DNA of 64,000 nt from Sphingomonadaceae bacterium (GTDB taxonomy: Bacteria; Pseudomonadota; Alphaproteobacteria; Sphingomonadales; Sphingomonadaceae). Within the stretch, counting starts at the first letter, position 1. The number at the start of each line of letters is the position of its first letter. The notes beneath the pieces are model-generated. The model did not search any database and was not told the DNA's origin. It saw only the letters and a program-made list of their open reading frames with translations. The stretch covers positions 93,997 to 157,996 of the forward strand of contig RFPL01000008.1 of NCBI GenBank assembly GCA_009926135.1, given 5' to 3'. The position numbers were made by a program, and so were the translations under genes. Positions 20,540 through 29,678 of the stretch are shown in pieces.

Positions 20540-23143
20540 TCAGGCTTCGGCGCCAGCCTCGCGCTTCAACTGATAGAGCAGATCCAGTGCCTCGCGCGGG
20601 CTGAGCGCGTCAACATCAAGCCCCTTGAGCGTTTCGCGCAGGGCATCGACCAGATCGGCCCGGGCCTCGGCGGCGGCAGCAAACAGCGGCAGATCCCCCA
20701 GGCCCGCAGCCAGTCCACCGGTCTCCGCACGGCCCTTCTCCAGCCGTTCAAGCACGGCCTTGGCGCGCGAAACGACTGGCGCGGGAACGCCCGCAAGCTT
20801 CGCGACAGCAAGCCCATACGAGCGGTCCGCCGGTCCTTCGGCCACTTCGTGCAGCAGCACCAGGTCGCCCTTCCATTCGCGCGCGCGGACGTGGTGGAGC
20901 GACAGGGCTTCGCAGCTTTCCGCAAGCCGGGCGAGTTCGTGATAGTGCGTGGCGAACAGGCAGCGGCACTGGTTGACGCCGTGTACCGCCTCAACCACTG
21001 CCCAGGCGAGCGCGAGGCCGTCGTAAGTCGATGTCCCGCGGCCGACCTCGTCAAGGATCACGAAGCTTCGCTCGGTCGCTTGGGCCAGGATTGCTGCCGT
21101 CTCGACCATTTCGACCATGAAGGTCGAGCGGCCGCGCGCGAGATTGTCGGAAGCACCGACCCGGCTGAACAGGCGGTCTACCAGGCCAATCCGGGCTGCC
21201 TTGGCTGGGACGAAGCTGCCAGCCTGAGCCAGCAGCACGATCAGCGCGTTCTGGCGCAAGAAGGTTGATTTGCCGCCCATGTTCGGCCCGCCAACCAGCC
21301 ACAATCGGTCCCTGGGGAGCAATCGGCAATCGTTGGCGACGAAGCGCTCACCCTTCGCAGCCAGGGCTGCTTCCACCACAGGGTGCCGCCCGCCGGTGAT
21401 GTCCAGGCAGGCCTCCTCGACCACCTCGGGACGGGCCCAGCCGCCCTCGGCGGCGCGCTCTGCCAGGGCGGCGGCGACATCGATCCGGGCCAGCGCCGCA
21501 GCCGTCGCAGCAATGGCCTGGCACGCGGCAACGGCCGTCGCGACCAGATCCTCGAAATGCGCCTCTTCCGCCGCCAGAGCGCGCCCGCCGGCCTCGGCGA
21601 TCCGGCTCGCCTCCTCGTGCAGGGCAACCGCGTTGAAGCGCACGGCCCCGGCCATGGTCTGGCGATGCGTAAACCCGCTGTCGGGTGCCATCAGCGGATC
21701 GGCGCGGCCAGCCGGAACCTCGATGAAATAGCCGAGCACGCCATTGTGGCGCACCTTCAGCGCGGCAATCCCGGTCTGATCACGGTACTTCGCCTCAAGT
21801 GCGGCGATGGCGCGCCGGGCATCGCCCGAAATGCGCCGCAGTTCGTCGAGGGCGTGGTCGTAGCTCTCAGCGATGTAGCCGCCCTGGCTGCGCTCGGTCG
21901 GCGGGCTGGGCACCAGCGCGCGGCTGAACAGATCGACCAGCGCACCATGTCCCGCCAGCGCCGGCAACAAGGCGTCGAGCAAGGCCGGACGATCCATGCG
22001 GTGCTGCAAGTGATCATGAATCCGCCGTGCTTCGGCTAGGCCGTCGCGAAGCTGGCCAAGATCGCGCGGGCTTCCGCGGCCTGCGACGATCCGGCCCAGC
22101 GCGCGGCCGACATCGGGCGCGGCGCGGAGCACTGCGCGCAAATCGCCGCGCAGCAGGGCATCGTCATGCAGCCATTGCACCAGATCGAGCCGCGCCTCGA
22201 TCTGGGCTGCATCGGTCAGCGGCGCCGCCAGGTCCTGTGCCAGCTGCCGGGCTCCCGCTCCGGTGACGCAGCGATCGAGCGCCTCGACCAGGCTGCCCTT
22301 GCGCGTGCCCTGGCTGGAGACAAGGATTTCGAGGCTCGCCCGGGTCGCTTCATCCATCGCCAGGTGTGCCGCCTGCCCCAGCACGACTGGCGGCAATAGC
22401 AGCGGCAAGCGCCCGCGCCCGACATGGTCGAGGTAAGCGATGAGACCGCCAGCAGCAGCCAGCATGGGGCGCGAGAACTGGCCGAATCCATCCAGCGTCG
22501 CAACGCCGTGGACTGTCCTGAGCCGGGCTTCACCATCATCGCTGGAGAACGTGCTGACGGGGCGAGGGATGCCATCGACGGGACAGGCATCCCAGCCGTC
22601 GGGGGCGACAACCTCGCTGGCACCCAGGCGTGCGAGCGCCGCCCCGAGGCGGTCTGGCGGACATTCCTCCAGTTCCATCCGGCCCGTGGATATGTCGCAG
22701 GCGGCAATACCGCAGGTCCCGCGTACTTCGCAGATCGCCGCCAGCACATTGGCCCGGCGTGGCTCCAGCAGCGCCTCTTCGGTCAGCGTGCCGGCCGTGA
22801 CAAACCGGACGATATCCCGCGCGACCAGCGCCTTCGAGCCGCCGCGCTTCTTCGCTTCCTCGGGCGTTTCAACCTGCTCGGCAATGGCGACCCGGCAACC
22901 GGCCTTGATCAGCCGCGCGAGGTAGCCTTCGGCCGAGTGGACCGGCACGCCGCACATCGGGATCGGCACGCCCATGTGCTCGCCGCGGCTGGTCAGTGCG
23001 ATATCAAGGATCTGGGCCGCCTGCTTGGCATCGTCGAAGAACAGTTCGAAGAAGTCGCCCATGCGGTAGAACAGCAGGCAATCCGCCGCTTCAGCCTTCA
23101 ACGCCAGGTACTGCGTCATCATCGGGGTTGCGGAGCCGCTCAT
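20540..23143 (-). CDS. mutS: DNA mismatch repair protein MutS
   Basis: An 867-residue full-length MutS. The N-terminal mismatch-binding domain has the Phe-x-Glu wedge in MGDFFELFFDDA, preceded by PMMTQYLALKAE. Core and clamp domains follow, and the C-terminal ATPase carries Walker A GPNMGGKSTFLRQ (near residue 615), Walker B FVILDEVGRGTSTYDG, and ATHYHELARL. It recognises mispairs and recruits MutL. ATG at 23143 was chosen over a TTG two codons upstream. It is divergent from maeB and is followed by two small membrane protein genes on the same strand. Confidence 0.97.
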   Translation of the reverse strand: MSGSATPMMTQYLALKAEAADCLLFYRMGDFFELFFDDAKQAAQILDIALTSRGEHMGVPIPMCGVPVHSAEGYLARLIKAGCRVAIAEQVETPEEAKKRGGSKALVARDIVRFVTAGTLTEEALLEPRRANVLAAICEVRGTCGIAACDISTGRMELEECPPDRLGAALARLGASEVVAPDGWDACPVDGIPRPVSTFSSDDGEARLRTVHGVATLDGFGQFSRPMLAAAGGLIAYLDHVGRGRLPLLLPPVVLGQAAHLAMDEATRASLEILVSSQGTRKGSLVEALDRCVTGAGARQLAQDLAAPLTDAAQIEARLDLVQWLHDDALLRGDLRAVLRAAPDVGRALGRIVAGRGSPRDLGQLRDGLAEARRIHDHLQHRMDRPALLDALLPALAGHGALVDLFSRALVPSPPTERSQGGYIAESYDHALDELRRISGDARRAIAALEAKYRDQTGIAALKVRHNGVLGYFIEVPAGRADPLMAPDSGFTHRQTMAGAVRFNAVALHEEASRIAEAGGRALAAEEAHFEDLVATAVAACQAIAATAAALARIDVAAALAERAAEGGWARPEVVEEACLDITGGRHPVVEAALAAKGERFVANDCRLLPRDRLWLVGGPNMGGKSTFLRQNALIVLLAQAGSFVPAKAARIGLVDRLFSRVGASDNLARGRSTFMVEMVETAAILAQATERSFVILDEVGRGTSTYDGLALAWAVVEAVHGVNQCRCLFATHYHELARLAESCEALSLHHVRAREWKGDLVLLHEVAEGPADRSYGLAVAKLAGVPAPVVSRAKAVLERLEKGRAETGGLAAGLGDLPLFAAAAEARADLVDALRETLKGLDVDALSPREALDLLYQLKREAGAEA

Positions 23144-23254
23144 CGTCAACCGGTTAGCCGGTTACAGACGATTCGCCCAAGGCGCGCCGGGCAGCTTTCC
23201 CCTATCCCGTCGCGGTGAGTTCCGTTAGGGCTGCCCCGATCCATGGAGGTACCG

Positions 23255-25540
23255 GTGTCCGACGAAACCAGCCCGCGCGATGAGAACAACCGGGTGAGCT
23301 TCACCGAGCGTGAAGCCCTGTTCTATCACAAGACGATCCGCCCCGGAAAAATCGAGATCATCGCCAGCAAGCCGATGGCGACCCAGCGCGACCTGAGCCT
23401 GGCCTATTCGCCGGGCGTGGCCGTGCCGGTCCAGGCGATCGCCGACAATCCGGCCGATGCCTATGAGTATACTGCCAAGGGCAACCTCGTCGCCGTCATC
23501 TCCAACGGCACGGCAATCCTGGGCATGGGCAACCTGGGCGCACTGGCTTCCAAGCCGGTGATGGAAGGCAAGGCCGTGCTGTTCAAGCGCTTTGCCGACG
23601 TCGATTCGATCGATATCGAACTGGCCAGCGAAGATCCCGATGCGATCATCGAGGCCGTGGCGATGATGGAGCCGAGCTTCGGCGGCATCAACCTGGAGGA
23701 CATCAAGGCCCCCGAATGCTTCGTGATCGAGCAGGCCCTGCGCGAACGCATGAAGATCCCGGTGATGCACGATGACCAGCACGGCACGGCGATCATCGCC
23801 GCCGCCGGCCTGGTCAACGCCTGCTTTCTGACCGGACGCGAGTTCAAGGACGTGAAAGTGGTCGTGAACGGCGCGGGCGCTTCAGCCCTCGCCTGCACCG
23901 CGCTGATCAAGTCGATGGGCGTGCGGCATGACAACGTGACCGTCTGCGACCGCTCCGGCGTGATCTATCGCGGCCGTGAAGGCGGCATGGACCAATGGAA
24001 GAGCGCCCACGCGATCGACACTACGGCGCGCAGCCTGGAAGAGGCGCTGGTTGGTGCCGACATCTTCCTGGGCCTGTCCGCTGCCGGCGCGCTGAAGCCC
24101 GAATACGTCGCCAAGATGGCGCCCAAGCCGATCATCTTCGCCATGGCCAATCCCGATCCGGAGATCCGGCCCGAAGATGCCAAGGCCGTGCGCCCTGACG
24201 CGATCATTGCCACCGGCCGGTCGGACTATCCGAACCAGGTCAACAACGTGCTGGGCTTCCCCTTCATCTTCCGCGGCGCGCTCGACGTGCGAGCGACCAC
24301 GATCAACGAAGAGATGAAGATTGCCGCAGCCAAGGCCATTGCCGAACTGGCGCGCGAGCAGGTGCCGGAAGAAGTTGCGGCAGCCTACGGGCAGAAATAC
24401 CAGTTTGGGCCGGACTACATCATCCCGGCGCCGTTTGATCCGCGCTTGATGGAGGTCGTATCCTCGGCCGTTGCCAAGGCGGCGATGGAAACCGGCATGG
24501 CGGGCAAACCGATTGAGGACTTTGACGCCTATCGCCACAGCCTGAAAGCGCGACTCAACCCGACGACTTCGGTGCTGACACAAGTCTATGAGCAGGTGAA
24601 GGCCAGCCCCAAGCGGGTGATCTTTGCCGAGGCCGAGGACGAGATCGTGCTGCGCGCGGCGATCCAGTACCGCGATTTCGGCTATGGCGAGCCCGTGCTG
24701 GTCGGGCGGACCGAACAGGTCAAGGCCAAGCTGGTCGAACTGGGGGTTGAGAACCCGGACAGCTACCAGATCGAGAATTCAGCAGTCAGCGAATATGTCC
24801 CGGCCATGGTCGAAACGCTGTATGCCAAGCTGCAGCGCCGTGGCTTCCTGGAACGTGACGTGCGCCGGATGGTCAACCAGGACCGCAATGTCTTCGCCTC
24901 GCTGCTGCTGAAGCTGGGCGTGGGCGATGCGATGGTGACCGGCAAGACCCGCACCTTTGCCCAGACCATGCGCGAAGTGCGGCAAGTGCTGGAGCCGCAG
25001 GAAGGCCGCTTGCCGTTCGGCATCCACCTGATGATCGGCAAGAACTATACGGTGTTCCTGTCCGACACGACCGTGAACGAGCGTCCCAGTTCGGCCGACC
25101 TGGCGGTCATCGCCAAGGAAACCGCCGCGGTGGCCCGCCGCCTGGGTCATGAGCCGCGCGTCGCCTTCCTGTCCTATTCGACCTTCGGCAACCCGCCGGG
25201 TCGCTGGCTGGAGTCGATTCGGGGCGCGGTGGCGATCCTGGATGCAGAGAATCCCGGTTTCGAGTACGAGGGCGAAGTGGCCCCTGACGCTGCGCTCAAC
25301 CCGACGGTGATGAAGAACTATCCGTTCAGCCGCCTGACTGCGCCGGCCAACGTGCTGGTCATGCCGGGGCTGCAATCCGCCAACATCTCGGCCAAGCTGC
25401 TGCGCGAACTGGCGGGCAATGCCACGATCGGACCAATGCTGATCGGGATGGAAAAGCCGGTTCAGGTGATCCCGATGACCGCGATCGCACCCGATATCCT
25501 GACACTCGCGGTCCTGGCCGCGGCCGGCGTGGCAGGTTGA
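23255..25540 (+). CDS. maeB: NADP-dependent malic enzyme with C-terminal phosphotransacetylase-like domain
   Basis: A 761-residue MaeB-type enzyme that decarboxylates malate to pyruvate with NADP reduction. The malic enzyme domain (residues about 1-420) has SLAYSPGVAVPVQAI, MGNLGALASKPVMEGKAVLFK, MHDDQHGTA and VVVNGAGASALAC. The C-terminal ~330 residues match phosphate acetyltransferase (FAEAEDEIVLRAA, VMPGLQSANISAKLL), a domain thought to confer acetyl-CoA regulation. GTG at 23255 is preferred because GGAGGT sits just upstream; an in-frame ATG at 23243 places that Shine-Dalgarno sequence inside the ORF. It is divergent from mutS. Confidence 0.94.
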   Translation: MSDETSPRDENNRVSFTEREALFYHKTIRPGKIEIIASKPMATQRDLSLAYSPGVAVPVQAIADNPADAYEYTAKGNLVAVISNGTAILGMGNLGALASKPVMEGKAVLFKRFADVDSIDIELASEDPDAIIEAVAMMEPSFGGINLEDIKAPECFVIEQALRERMKIPVMHDDQHGTAIIAAAGLVNACFLTGREFKDVKVVVNGAGASALACTALIKSMGVRHDNVTVCDRSGVIYRGREGGMDQWKSAHAIDTTARSLEEALVGADIFLGLSAAGALKPEYVAKMAPKPIIFAMANPDPEIRPEDAKAVRPDAIIATGRSDYPNQVNNVLGFPFIFRGALDVRATTINEEMKIAAAKAIAELAREQVPEEVAAAYGQKYQFGPDYIIPAPFDPRLMEVVSSAVAKAAMETGMAGKPIEDFDAYRHSLKARLNPTTSVLTQVYEQVKASPKRVIFAEAEDEIVLRAAIQYRDFGYGEPVLVGRTEQVKAKLVELGVENPDSYQIENSAVSEYVPAMVETLYAKLQRRGFLERDVRRMVNQDRNVFASLLLKLGVGDAMVTGKTRTFAQTMREVRQVLEPQEGRLPFGIHLMIGKNYTVFLSDTTVNERPSSADLAVIAKETAAVARRLGHEPRVAFLSYSTFGNPPGRWLESIRGAVAILDAENPGFEYEGEVAPDAALNPTVMKNYPFSRLTAPANVLVMPGLQSANISAKLLRELAGNATIGPMLIGMEKPVQVIPMTAIAPDILTLAVLAAAGVAG

Positions 25541-25571
25541 TTGGCATCAGCCGCGCCGGGGGCGGATCCAC

Positions 25572-26336
25572 TCACCCCCAGGCGCGGTAGACGCCGTAGC
25601 CACTGGTCAGGGTCAGCACTACCCCGACCAGGATCAGCATGGTCTTGGGCGGAAAATGCTTGGCCGCCCAGGCACCCAGCGGCGCGGCGGCAACCCCGCC
25701 AATCAGCAGGCCCAGCGTGGCACCGGCCACGTCGGCAATGCCAAGGTGATAGAGGAAAGTGGCGCTGATCGTCAGCGTCAGGAAAAACTCGACGGTGTTG
25801 ACCGTGCCAACCACCTTGCGCGGGTCGGCTCCCTGGATCAGCAGGTTGGACGTAACCACTGGTCCCCAGCCGCCGCCGCCAGCCGCATCAAGGAACCCGC
25901 CGACCAGGCCAAGCGGCGCGACAAGACCGGCCTCGCGCAGTTTGGGCGGATAGAACAGCCCGCGCCACAGCAGGTAAATGCCGATCCCGGCCAGGTAAAT
26001 CAGCACGAAGGGCTTGACCACTTCGGCATCAAGCGAAGTCAGGACATAGGCCCCGGCGACCCCGCCGATCATGCCGGGAATCAGCAGGCGGAAAAACAGC
26101 GTCTTGTCGACATTCCCATGCAGCAGGTGACTTACACCCGAGGTCGCGGTGGTGAAGCATTCGACCACGTGAACGCGCTGCGAAGCAAGCGCCGGCGGGA
26201 TTCCCAGCACGCCCACCAGCAAGGTATTGGAGATCACGCCGAAGGCCATGCCAAGGGCACCGTCCACCAGCTGGGCGGCAAAGCCGACCCCGATGAACGG
26301 AAGCAGGTAGGCTAGATCGAAACTGCCGAGTTCCAT
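25572..26336 (-). CDS. TSUP family (TauE/SafE-like) sulfur-anion/sulfite exporter
   Basis: A 254-residue inner-membrane protein with about eight hydrophobic segments. Family marks are VGFAAQLVDGALGMAFGVIS at the N-terminus, GIPPALASQRVHVVECFTTATSG, and the second-half repeat LVGGFLDAAGGGGWGPVVTS. TSUP proteins move sulfite or related sulfur compounds. A GGAGGAG site precedes the ATG. It ends tail-to-tail with maeB, and the next gene on its strand is the NsrR-like regulator, about 90 bases upstream. Whether NsrR controls it is not clear. Confidence 0.88.
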   Translation of the reverse strand: MELGSFDLAYLLPFIGVGFAAQLVDGALGMAFGVISNTLLVGVLGIPPALASQRVHVVECFTTATSGVSHLLHGNVDKTLFFRLLIPGMIGGVAGAYVLTSLDAEVVKPFVLIYLAGIGIYLLWRGLFYPPKLREAGLVAPLGLVGGFLDAAGGGGWGPVVTSNLLIQGADPRKVVGTVNTVEFFLTLTISATFLYHLGIADVAGATLGLLIGGVAAAPLGAWAAKHFPPKTMLILVGVVLTLTSGYGVYRAWG

Positions 26337-26428
26337 GGCCGACTCCTCCTCCGGCTTTGTCGATCAAAAAGCTAGAGATTCGGCATCAGCCTTGCCACAT
26401 AGTTTTTCACCGGAGCGCCGAAGCGAAA

Positions 26429-26887
26429 TTATCCTGCGACAGTATGCTCTGGTGCGACCGGCAGGCCTGTCGCTGCCCTGAACCGCGCCGGATTCGGAGC
26501 CAGTTCGGCCAGCGTATACCGGTCGAGTCGCGCCAGGAAATCGCCCAGCGCCTGGTTCAACGCGCCCTGCAACCCGCAAACCCCGGCAATCGTGCAAGTG
26601 TTGGTCTTGCGATCAAAGCATTCGACGAAAGTGCCGGTTGGTTCCAGCGCGCGCACCACAGCGCCGACATTGATCTCGGCGGCCGGCCGTGCCAGCGAAA
26701 TTCCGCCGCCGCGCCCGCGCCGGGCGTCAAGATAGCCCTGCGCGGCAAGTTGCTGCGCGACCTTCATCAGGTGGTGACGCGAAACCCCGAATACCCCAGC
26801 CACCTCGTCAACCGAGGCCTGACCGCCGTGCTGGGCAAGGTACATCAACAAGCGCAGGGCATAATCAGTATGAAGGTTTAGCCGCAT
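26429..26887 (-). CDS. nsrR: Rrf2 family transcriptional regulator, NsrR-like
   Basis: A 152-residue Rrf2 regulator. The winged helix is at MRLNLHTDYALRLLMYLAQH and VFGVSRHHLMKVAQQLAAQG, followed by the wing RRGRGGGISLARP. Three cysteines (C90, C98, C104) within ECFDRKTNTCTIAGVCGLQ have the arrangement of the NO-sensitive 2Fe-2S/4Fe-4S ligands of NsrR. It is expected to repress NO-detoxification genes until its cluster is nitrosylated. ATG 26887 was chosen over an adjacent TTG. It is divergent from a truncated haemoglobin gene, with two dyad operators between them. Confidence 0.88.
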   Translation of the reverse strand: MRLNLHTDYALRLLMYLAQHGGQASVDEVAGVFGVSRHHLMKVAQQLAAQGYLDARRGRGGGISLARPAAEINVGAVVRALEPTGTFVECFDRKTNTCTIAGVCGLQGALNQALGDFLARLDRYTLAELAPNPARFRAATGLPVAPEHTVAG

Positions 26888-26889
26888 CA

Positions 26890-26912
26890 AAGTGGTATAA
26901 TAGATATTGCTT
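26890..26912. promoter_or_regulatory. candidate NsrR operator 1 (imperfect dyad)
   Basis: A 23-base imperfect dyad with left half AAGTGGTAT and right half (reverse complement) AAGCAATAT, placed just before the nsrR start codon. The left half closely matches operator 2. A TATAAT lies inside at 26896-26901. Binding here could mediate autoregulation. Confidence 0.5.
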
Positions 26913-26928
26913 AAACCGGCAAGCCAAG

Positions 26929-26955
26929 TTAAGTGGCATGTAGTTTACCACTTAA
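26929..26955. promoter_or_regulatory. candidate NsrR operator 2 (perfect 8-bp inverted repeat)
   Basis: TTAAGTGG at 26929-26936 and CCACTTAA at 26948-26955 form perfect arms around an 11-base spacer. The half site AAGTGGCAT resembles the known enterobacterial NsrR half site AAGATGCAT. It ends 13 bases before the haemoglobin start codon, a typical repressor position. Confidence 0.6.
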
Positions 26956-26968
26956 TGAGTCGCCACTC

Positions 26969-27436
26969 ATGTCTGATGCCCACCCCCATGCCGCGGCTGC
27001 CCGGATCGCCAAGCGCGATGGTGCCGCTGCGCTGGGCATTGACCCGGCTTACATCGACCGCCTGGTCGAGCAGTTCTACGCCAAGGTTCGCGGCGATCCG
27101 GTGCTCGGCCCGATCTTTGCCGCGCGGATCACGGACTGGGGGCCGCACCTCGCGCGGATGAAGCAATTCTGGGGATCGGTCCTATTGGGAGACGCAACGT
27201 TCCGCGGCAACCCGATGGCCAAGCATGTTGCCATACCCCAAATCGATGCATTCCACTTCAAGCGCTGGCTGGTCCTGTTTCGCGCCACGCTGCGGGACCT
27301 GGAAGGCGACACCGCTGCTACCGCCGTGGTTGCTGCCCGCGCGGAGGCAATTGCCGACAGCCTGTTAACCGGCATCCGGATTCATCGCGACGGACGCTCG
27401 GACATTGATGCCATGAAAGGATTGCGCCATGCTTGA
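26969..27436 (+). CDS. group III truncated haemoglobin
   Basis: A 155-residue globin. LVEQFYAKVRGDPVLGPIF, WGPHLARMKQFWGSVLLG and the region around IDAFHFKRWLVLF (probable haem-proximal His at residue 96) match the group III (trHbP) family. Such proteins bind O2 and NO; a role in NO or reactive nitrogen handling is inferred from the divergent NsrR-like regulator and the operator dyad at its 5' end. The start at MSDAHPHAAAARIA was chosen because the in-frame upstream extension would overlap the operator and lacks globin similarity. It overlaps the next gene by eight bases. Confidence 0.88.
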   Translation: MSDAHPHAAAARIAKRDGAAALGIDPAYIDRLVEQFYAKVRGDPVLGPIFAARITDWGPHLARMKQFWGSVLLGDATFRGNPMAKHVAIPQIDAFHFKRWLVLFRATLRDLEGDTAATAVVAARAEAIADSLLTGIRIHRDGRSDIDAMKGLRHA

Positions 27437-27887
27437 ACTGCGCCATAACTTCGAACCCGACCTGACGACGGACCTTGCCGACGCCCATGACGTGGCTGTC
27501 CTTGCGACCGTTTTCCCGGAGATCGCCCCGGTCCAACCGGAAGCCGTCGACCTTGAAATGCCCAGCTGGATCTGGGGAACGATGGCCCTATGCTATGGCT
27601 TGTTCTTTGGCGGCCTGTTCGCGGCGAGCGGCCATGACGGCCAGGCAATTTTCGCTATCCTGATCAGTCTGGGTTACGCGGCCATGTATTTCGGGACCGC
27701 GGCGCTGCTGTTCGGGATGAACCCGCCGCGCCAGCCATCTGCCTTTATGCGCGGGTTGCTGCCGCTGCAGACCTGGACCGGACCGATGGAAACTGGCGCA
27801 GTTGCGGCCCAGGTGCTGACCGTACCGGCCTGCCTGGCCTTCTTCGGCATCGCCGCCGCGGTGATCCACGCGGCCGTGTTCGGCTAA
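27429..27887 (+). CDS. membrane protein of unknown function, co-operonic with truncated haemoglobin
   Basis: A 152-residue protein with a soluble N-terminal ~45 residues (MLELRHNFEPDLTTDLADAH) and three hydrophobic segments, near residues 48-66, 72-94 and 126-150. No family is recognised with confidence. Its ATG lies inside the end of the haemoglobin gene (eight-base overlap), so it is co-translated and presumably under the same NsrR-like control. A role in the same nitrosative-stress response, for example as a membrane partner, is inference only. Confidence 0.75.
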   Translation: MLELRHNFEPDLTTDLADAHDVAVLATVFPEIAPVQPEAVDLEMPSWIWGTMALCYGLFFGGLFAASGHDGQAIFAILISLGYAAMYFGTAALLFGMNPPRQPSAFMRGLLPLQTWTGPMETGAVAAQVLTVPACLAFFGIAAAVIHAAVFG

Positions 27888-27944
27888 AGGCCGGGCCGCG
27901 CCCGCGACGAGGTACACCTGACGCTGCGTCAGACCGGCACAATT

Positions 27945-28661
27945 TCAGCGGCGGCGATAGCGGAAGTACCAGACCTCGTGACCATAGACCGTGCGCGCCT
28001 TGTGCTCATAGCGCGTCTCAGGCCAGCCACCGGGGCGCTTCTGGAAGTCCTGCGGTTTGTCGATCAGCCATTCGAACTGGCCAGCATGACGGCGCATCAC
28101 CATCAGAGCATGTCGGACATAGACGGCGTGATCCGTGCCAAAGCGGAATTCCCCGCCGGGCCTGAGCTTGGCAGCGATGAGGTCGACCGGCCCGTCGTTC
28201 ATCATCCGCCGCTTGGCATGGCGCGCCTTGGGCCAGGGATCGGGGTGCAGCAGGTAAAGGAACGACAGTGACCCATCCGGAATCCGGCGCAGCACGTCCA
28301 GCGCATCTCCGTGGAAGATCCGGACATTGCCGAGCGGCGGGTGCGCACCATTGTCACCAGCGACATGGGTAAGGGCCTGGGCCACGCCGTTAAGGAACGG
28401 TTCGGCACCGATGAAGCCGTGGTCTGGCAGCATGTCGGCCCGCGCCGCCATGTGCTCTCCCCCGCCGAAGCCAATCTCGAAATGGAGCGGGCAATCCTGG
28501 CCGAACAGGCTGGTAGCCGTAACTGGCCCCTCTGCTGGCACGGCAATCTGCGGCAGAAGCTGATCGACCAGCTCCTGCTGACCCTGGCGCAAGGGCTTGC
28601 CCTTGGAGCGGCCGTAAAGGCGGTTGATCGTGGTTGGATCGCCGGATTTGTGCGCGGTCAT
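27945..28661 (-). CDS. trmB: tRNA (guanine-N7-)-methyltransferase TrmB
   Basis: A 238-residue SAM-dependent methyltransferase that makes m7G46 in tRNA. Family motifs are INRLYGRSKGKPL at the N-terminus, LHFEIGFGGGEHM (SAM motif I), FIGAEPFLNGVA, FHGDALDVL, and the signature LHPDPWPKARHAKRRM. The start MTAHKSGDPTTINR was preferred over an in-frame ATG ten codons upstream because the family N-terminus begins close to the INRLYGR motif. It ends close to the membrane protein gene in convergent orientation. Confidence 0.95.
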   Translation of the reverse strand: MTAHKSGDPTTINRLYGRSKGKPLRQGQQELVDQLLPQIAVPAEGPVTATSLFGQDCPLHFEIGFGGGEHMAARADMLPDHGFIGAEPFLNGVAQALTHVAGDNGAHPPLGNVRIFHGDALDVLRRIPDGSLSFLYLLHPDPWPKARHAKRRMMNDGPVDLIAAKLRPGGEFRFGTDHAVYVRHALMVMRRHAGQFEWLIDKPQDFQKRPGGWPETRYEHKARTVYGHEVWYFRYRRR

Positions 28662-28781
28662 GGTCGGTGCCTCTGGCAGCGCCGCCCGCAAGGGTCAAGC
28701 AGCGCAGCCTCTGCCGCAGGAGGCGTTCCGTACAAGAAAATTGGGATGGACGCTTAGCGGCGCTTGTGGTGATCAAGCGCC

Positions 28782-29606
28782 ATGACGGTCCAGTTCCCCA
28801 TGCCTGCCGCCACCGCCGCGTTGACGGACAACGAGCTGGAGGTTCTGCGCCTGCTCGCCGCTGGCCATACCGTCAAATCGATCGCGGTGACACTGGGCAA
28901 GTCAGAAGCCTCGATCAACGAGCGTCTGCGCGATGCCCGGCGCAAGACCGGAGTGGGCAGCAGCCGCGAGCTGGCGCGCCTGCTTGATGCCCAGAAAATC
29001 TGGGACAAGAATATCGATCTGTCCGACCGGCGCTCCCCGACCGATGCTCCCGAGCAGCCTCGCCAGTCGGGGCCGAAATGGTCGAAAGGAACGATTACCA
29101 TGCTCGCCACACTACCACTCGCCGCGTTCGGACTGATGATTGCGGCAAACAATCCGTTTCAGCCGGCGGCTCCGTTGCCGGCAGCCCACGCTGTCGCCCC
29201 CAGGTCGAGTCCGCTGGCCGGACGCTGGTCGCTAGACGTCGCGCGAATCCCGGCCGAGGAACGCCCCCGCGCGGTCACGATCTCATTCCGCCTCGGCGAT
29301 GACCGGAAGTGGACCACGGTGGTCGAGATCGTTGCTCCCGATGGCACCACCCGCCGCGCGGAATCGACTGCAGCGGCCGACGGCGTCGCAGTCCCGATCG
29401 GCGGTAACATGGACTTCATCGATACCGTCTCACTGCGCCAGCCTGCGCCAAACACGCTGGTGATGACACTGGGCAAGCAGGGCGCGCCAGTCTCTACCCG
29501 GGTCTATACGGTGGCGAAGGATCAGAAATCGATGACCGAAACCATTGTCTGGGCCGGCGAGGCCATGCCCAAGCTGGAAACGACCTACTTCAACCGGATC
29601 GGCTGA
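28782..29606 (+). CDS. LuxR-type HTH protein with a single transmembrane segment and periplasmic domain
   Basis: A 274-residue protein with unusual order. A GerE/LuxR helix-turn-helix is at residues about 12-68 (LTDNELEVLRLLAAGHTVKS, INERLRDARRKTGV). It is followed by a charged linker, one hydrophobic segment near residues 106-122 (TMLATLPLAAFGLMIAAN) and a beta-rich C-terminal ~140 residues beginning SPLAGRWSLDVARIPAEERP. The topology suggests a membrane-tethered regulator with DNA-binding in the cytoplasm and a sensory or binding domain outside. No receiver domain is present. Related sphingomonad proteins exist to my knowledge, but their signal is unknown. A bidirectional terminator follows. 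Confidence 0.75.
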   Translation: MTVQFPMPAATAALTDNELEVLRLLAAGHTVKSIAVTLGKSEASINERLRDARRKTGVGSSRELARLLDAQKIWDKNIDLSDRRSPTDAPEQPRQSGPKWSKGTITMLATLPLAAFGLMIAANNPFQPAAPLPAAHAVAPRSSPLAGRWSLDVARIPAEERPRAVTISFRLGDDRKWTTVVEIVAPDGTTRRAESTAAADGVAVPIGGNMDFIDTVSLRQPAPNTLVMTLGKQGAPVSTRVYTVAKDQKSMTETIVWAGEAMPKLETTYFNRIG

Positions 29607-29623
29607 GCCGCCTCGGCGCAAAA

Positions 29624-29659
29624 GAAAACGGCCCGCTTCCTGGGAAGCGAGCCGTTTTC
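29624..29659. terminator. bidirectional intrinsic terminator
   Basis: GAAAACGGCCCGCTTCC pairs with GGAAGCGAGCCGTTTTC at 16 of 17 positions around a two-base centre. A-runs on the left and T-runs on the right let it work in both directions, between the LuxR-type gene and the convergent ctrA gene. Confidence 0.9.
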
Positions 29660-29678
29660 AGACCAACGGGTACAAGGC

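Noticed and set aside
23150..23164. CCGGTTA direct repeat upstream of mutS
   Set aside because: Two seven-base copies only; no consensus or other supporting feature was recognised.
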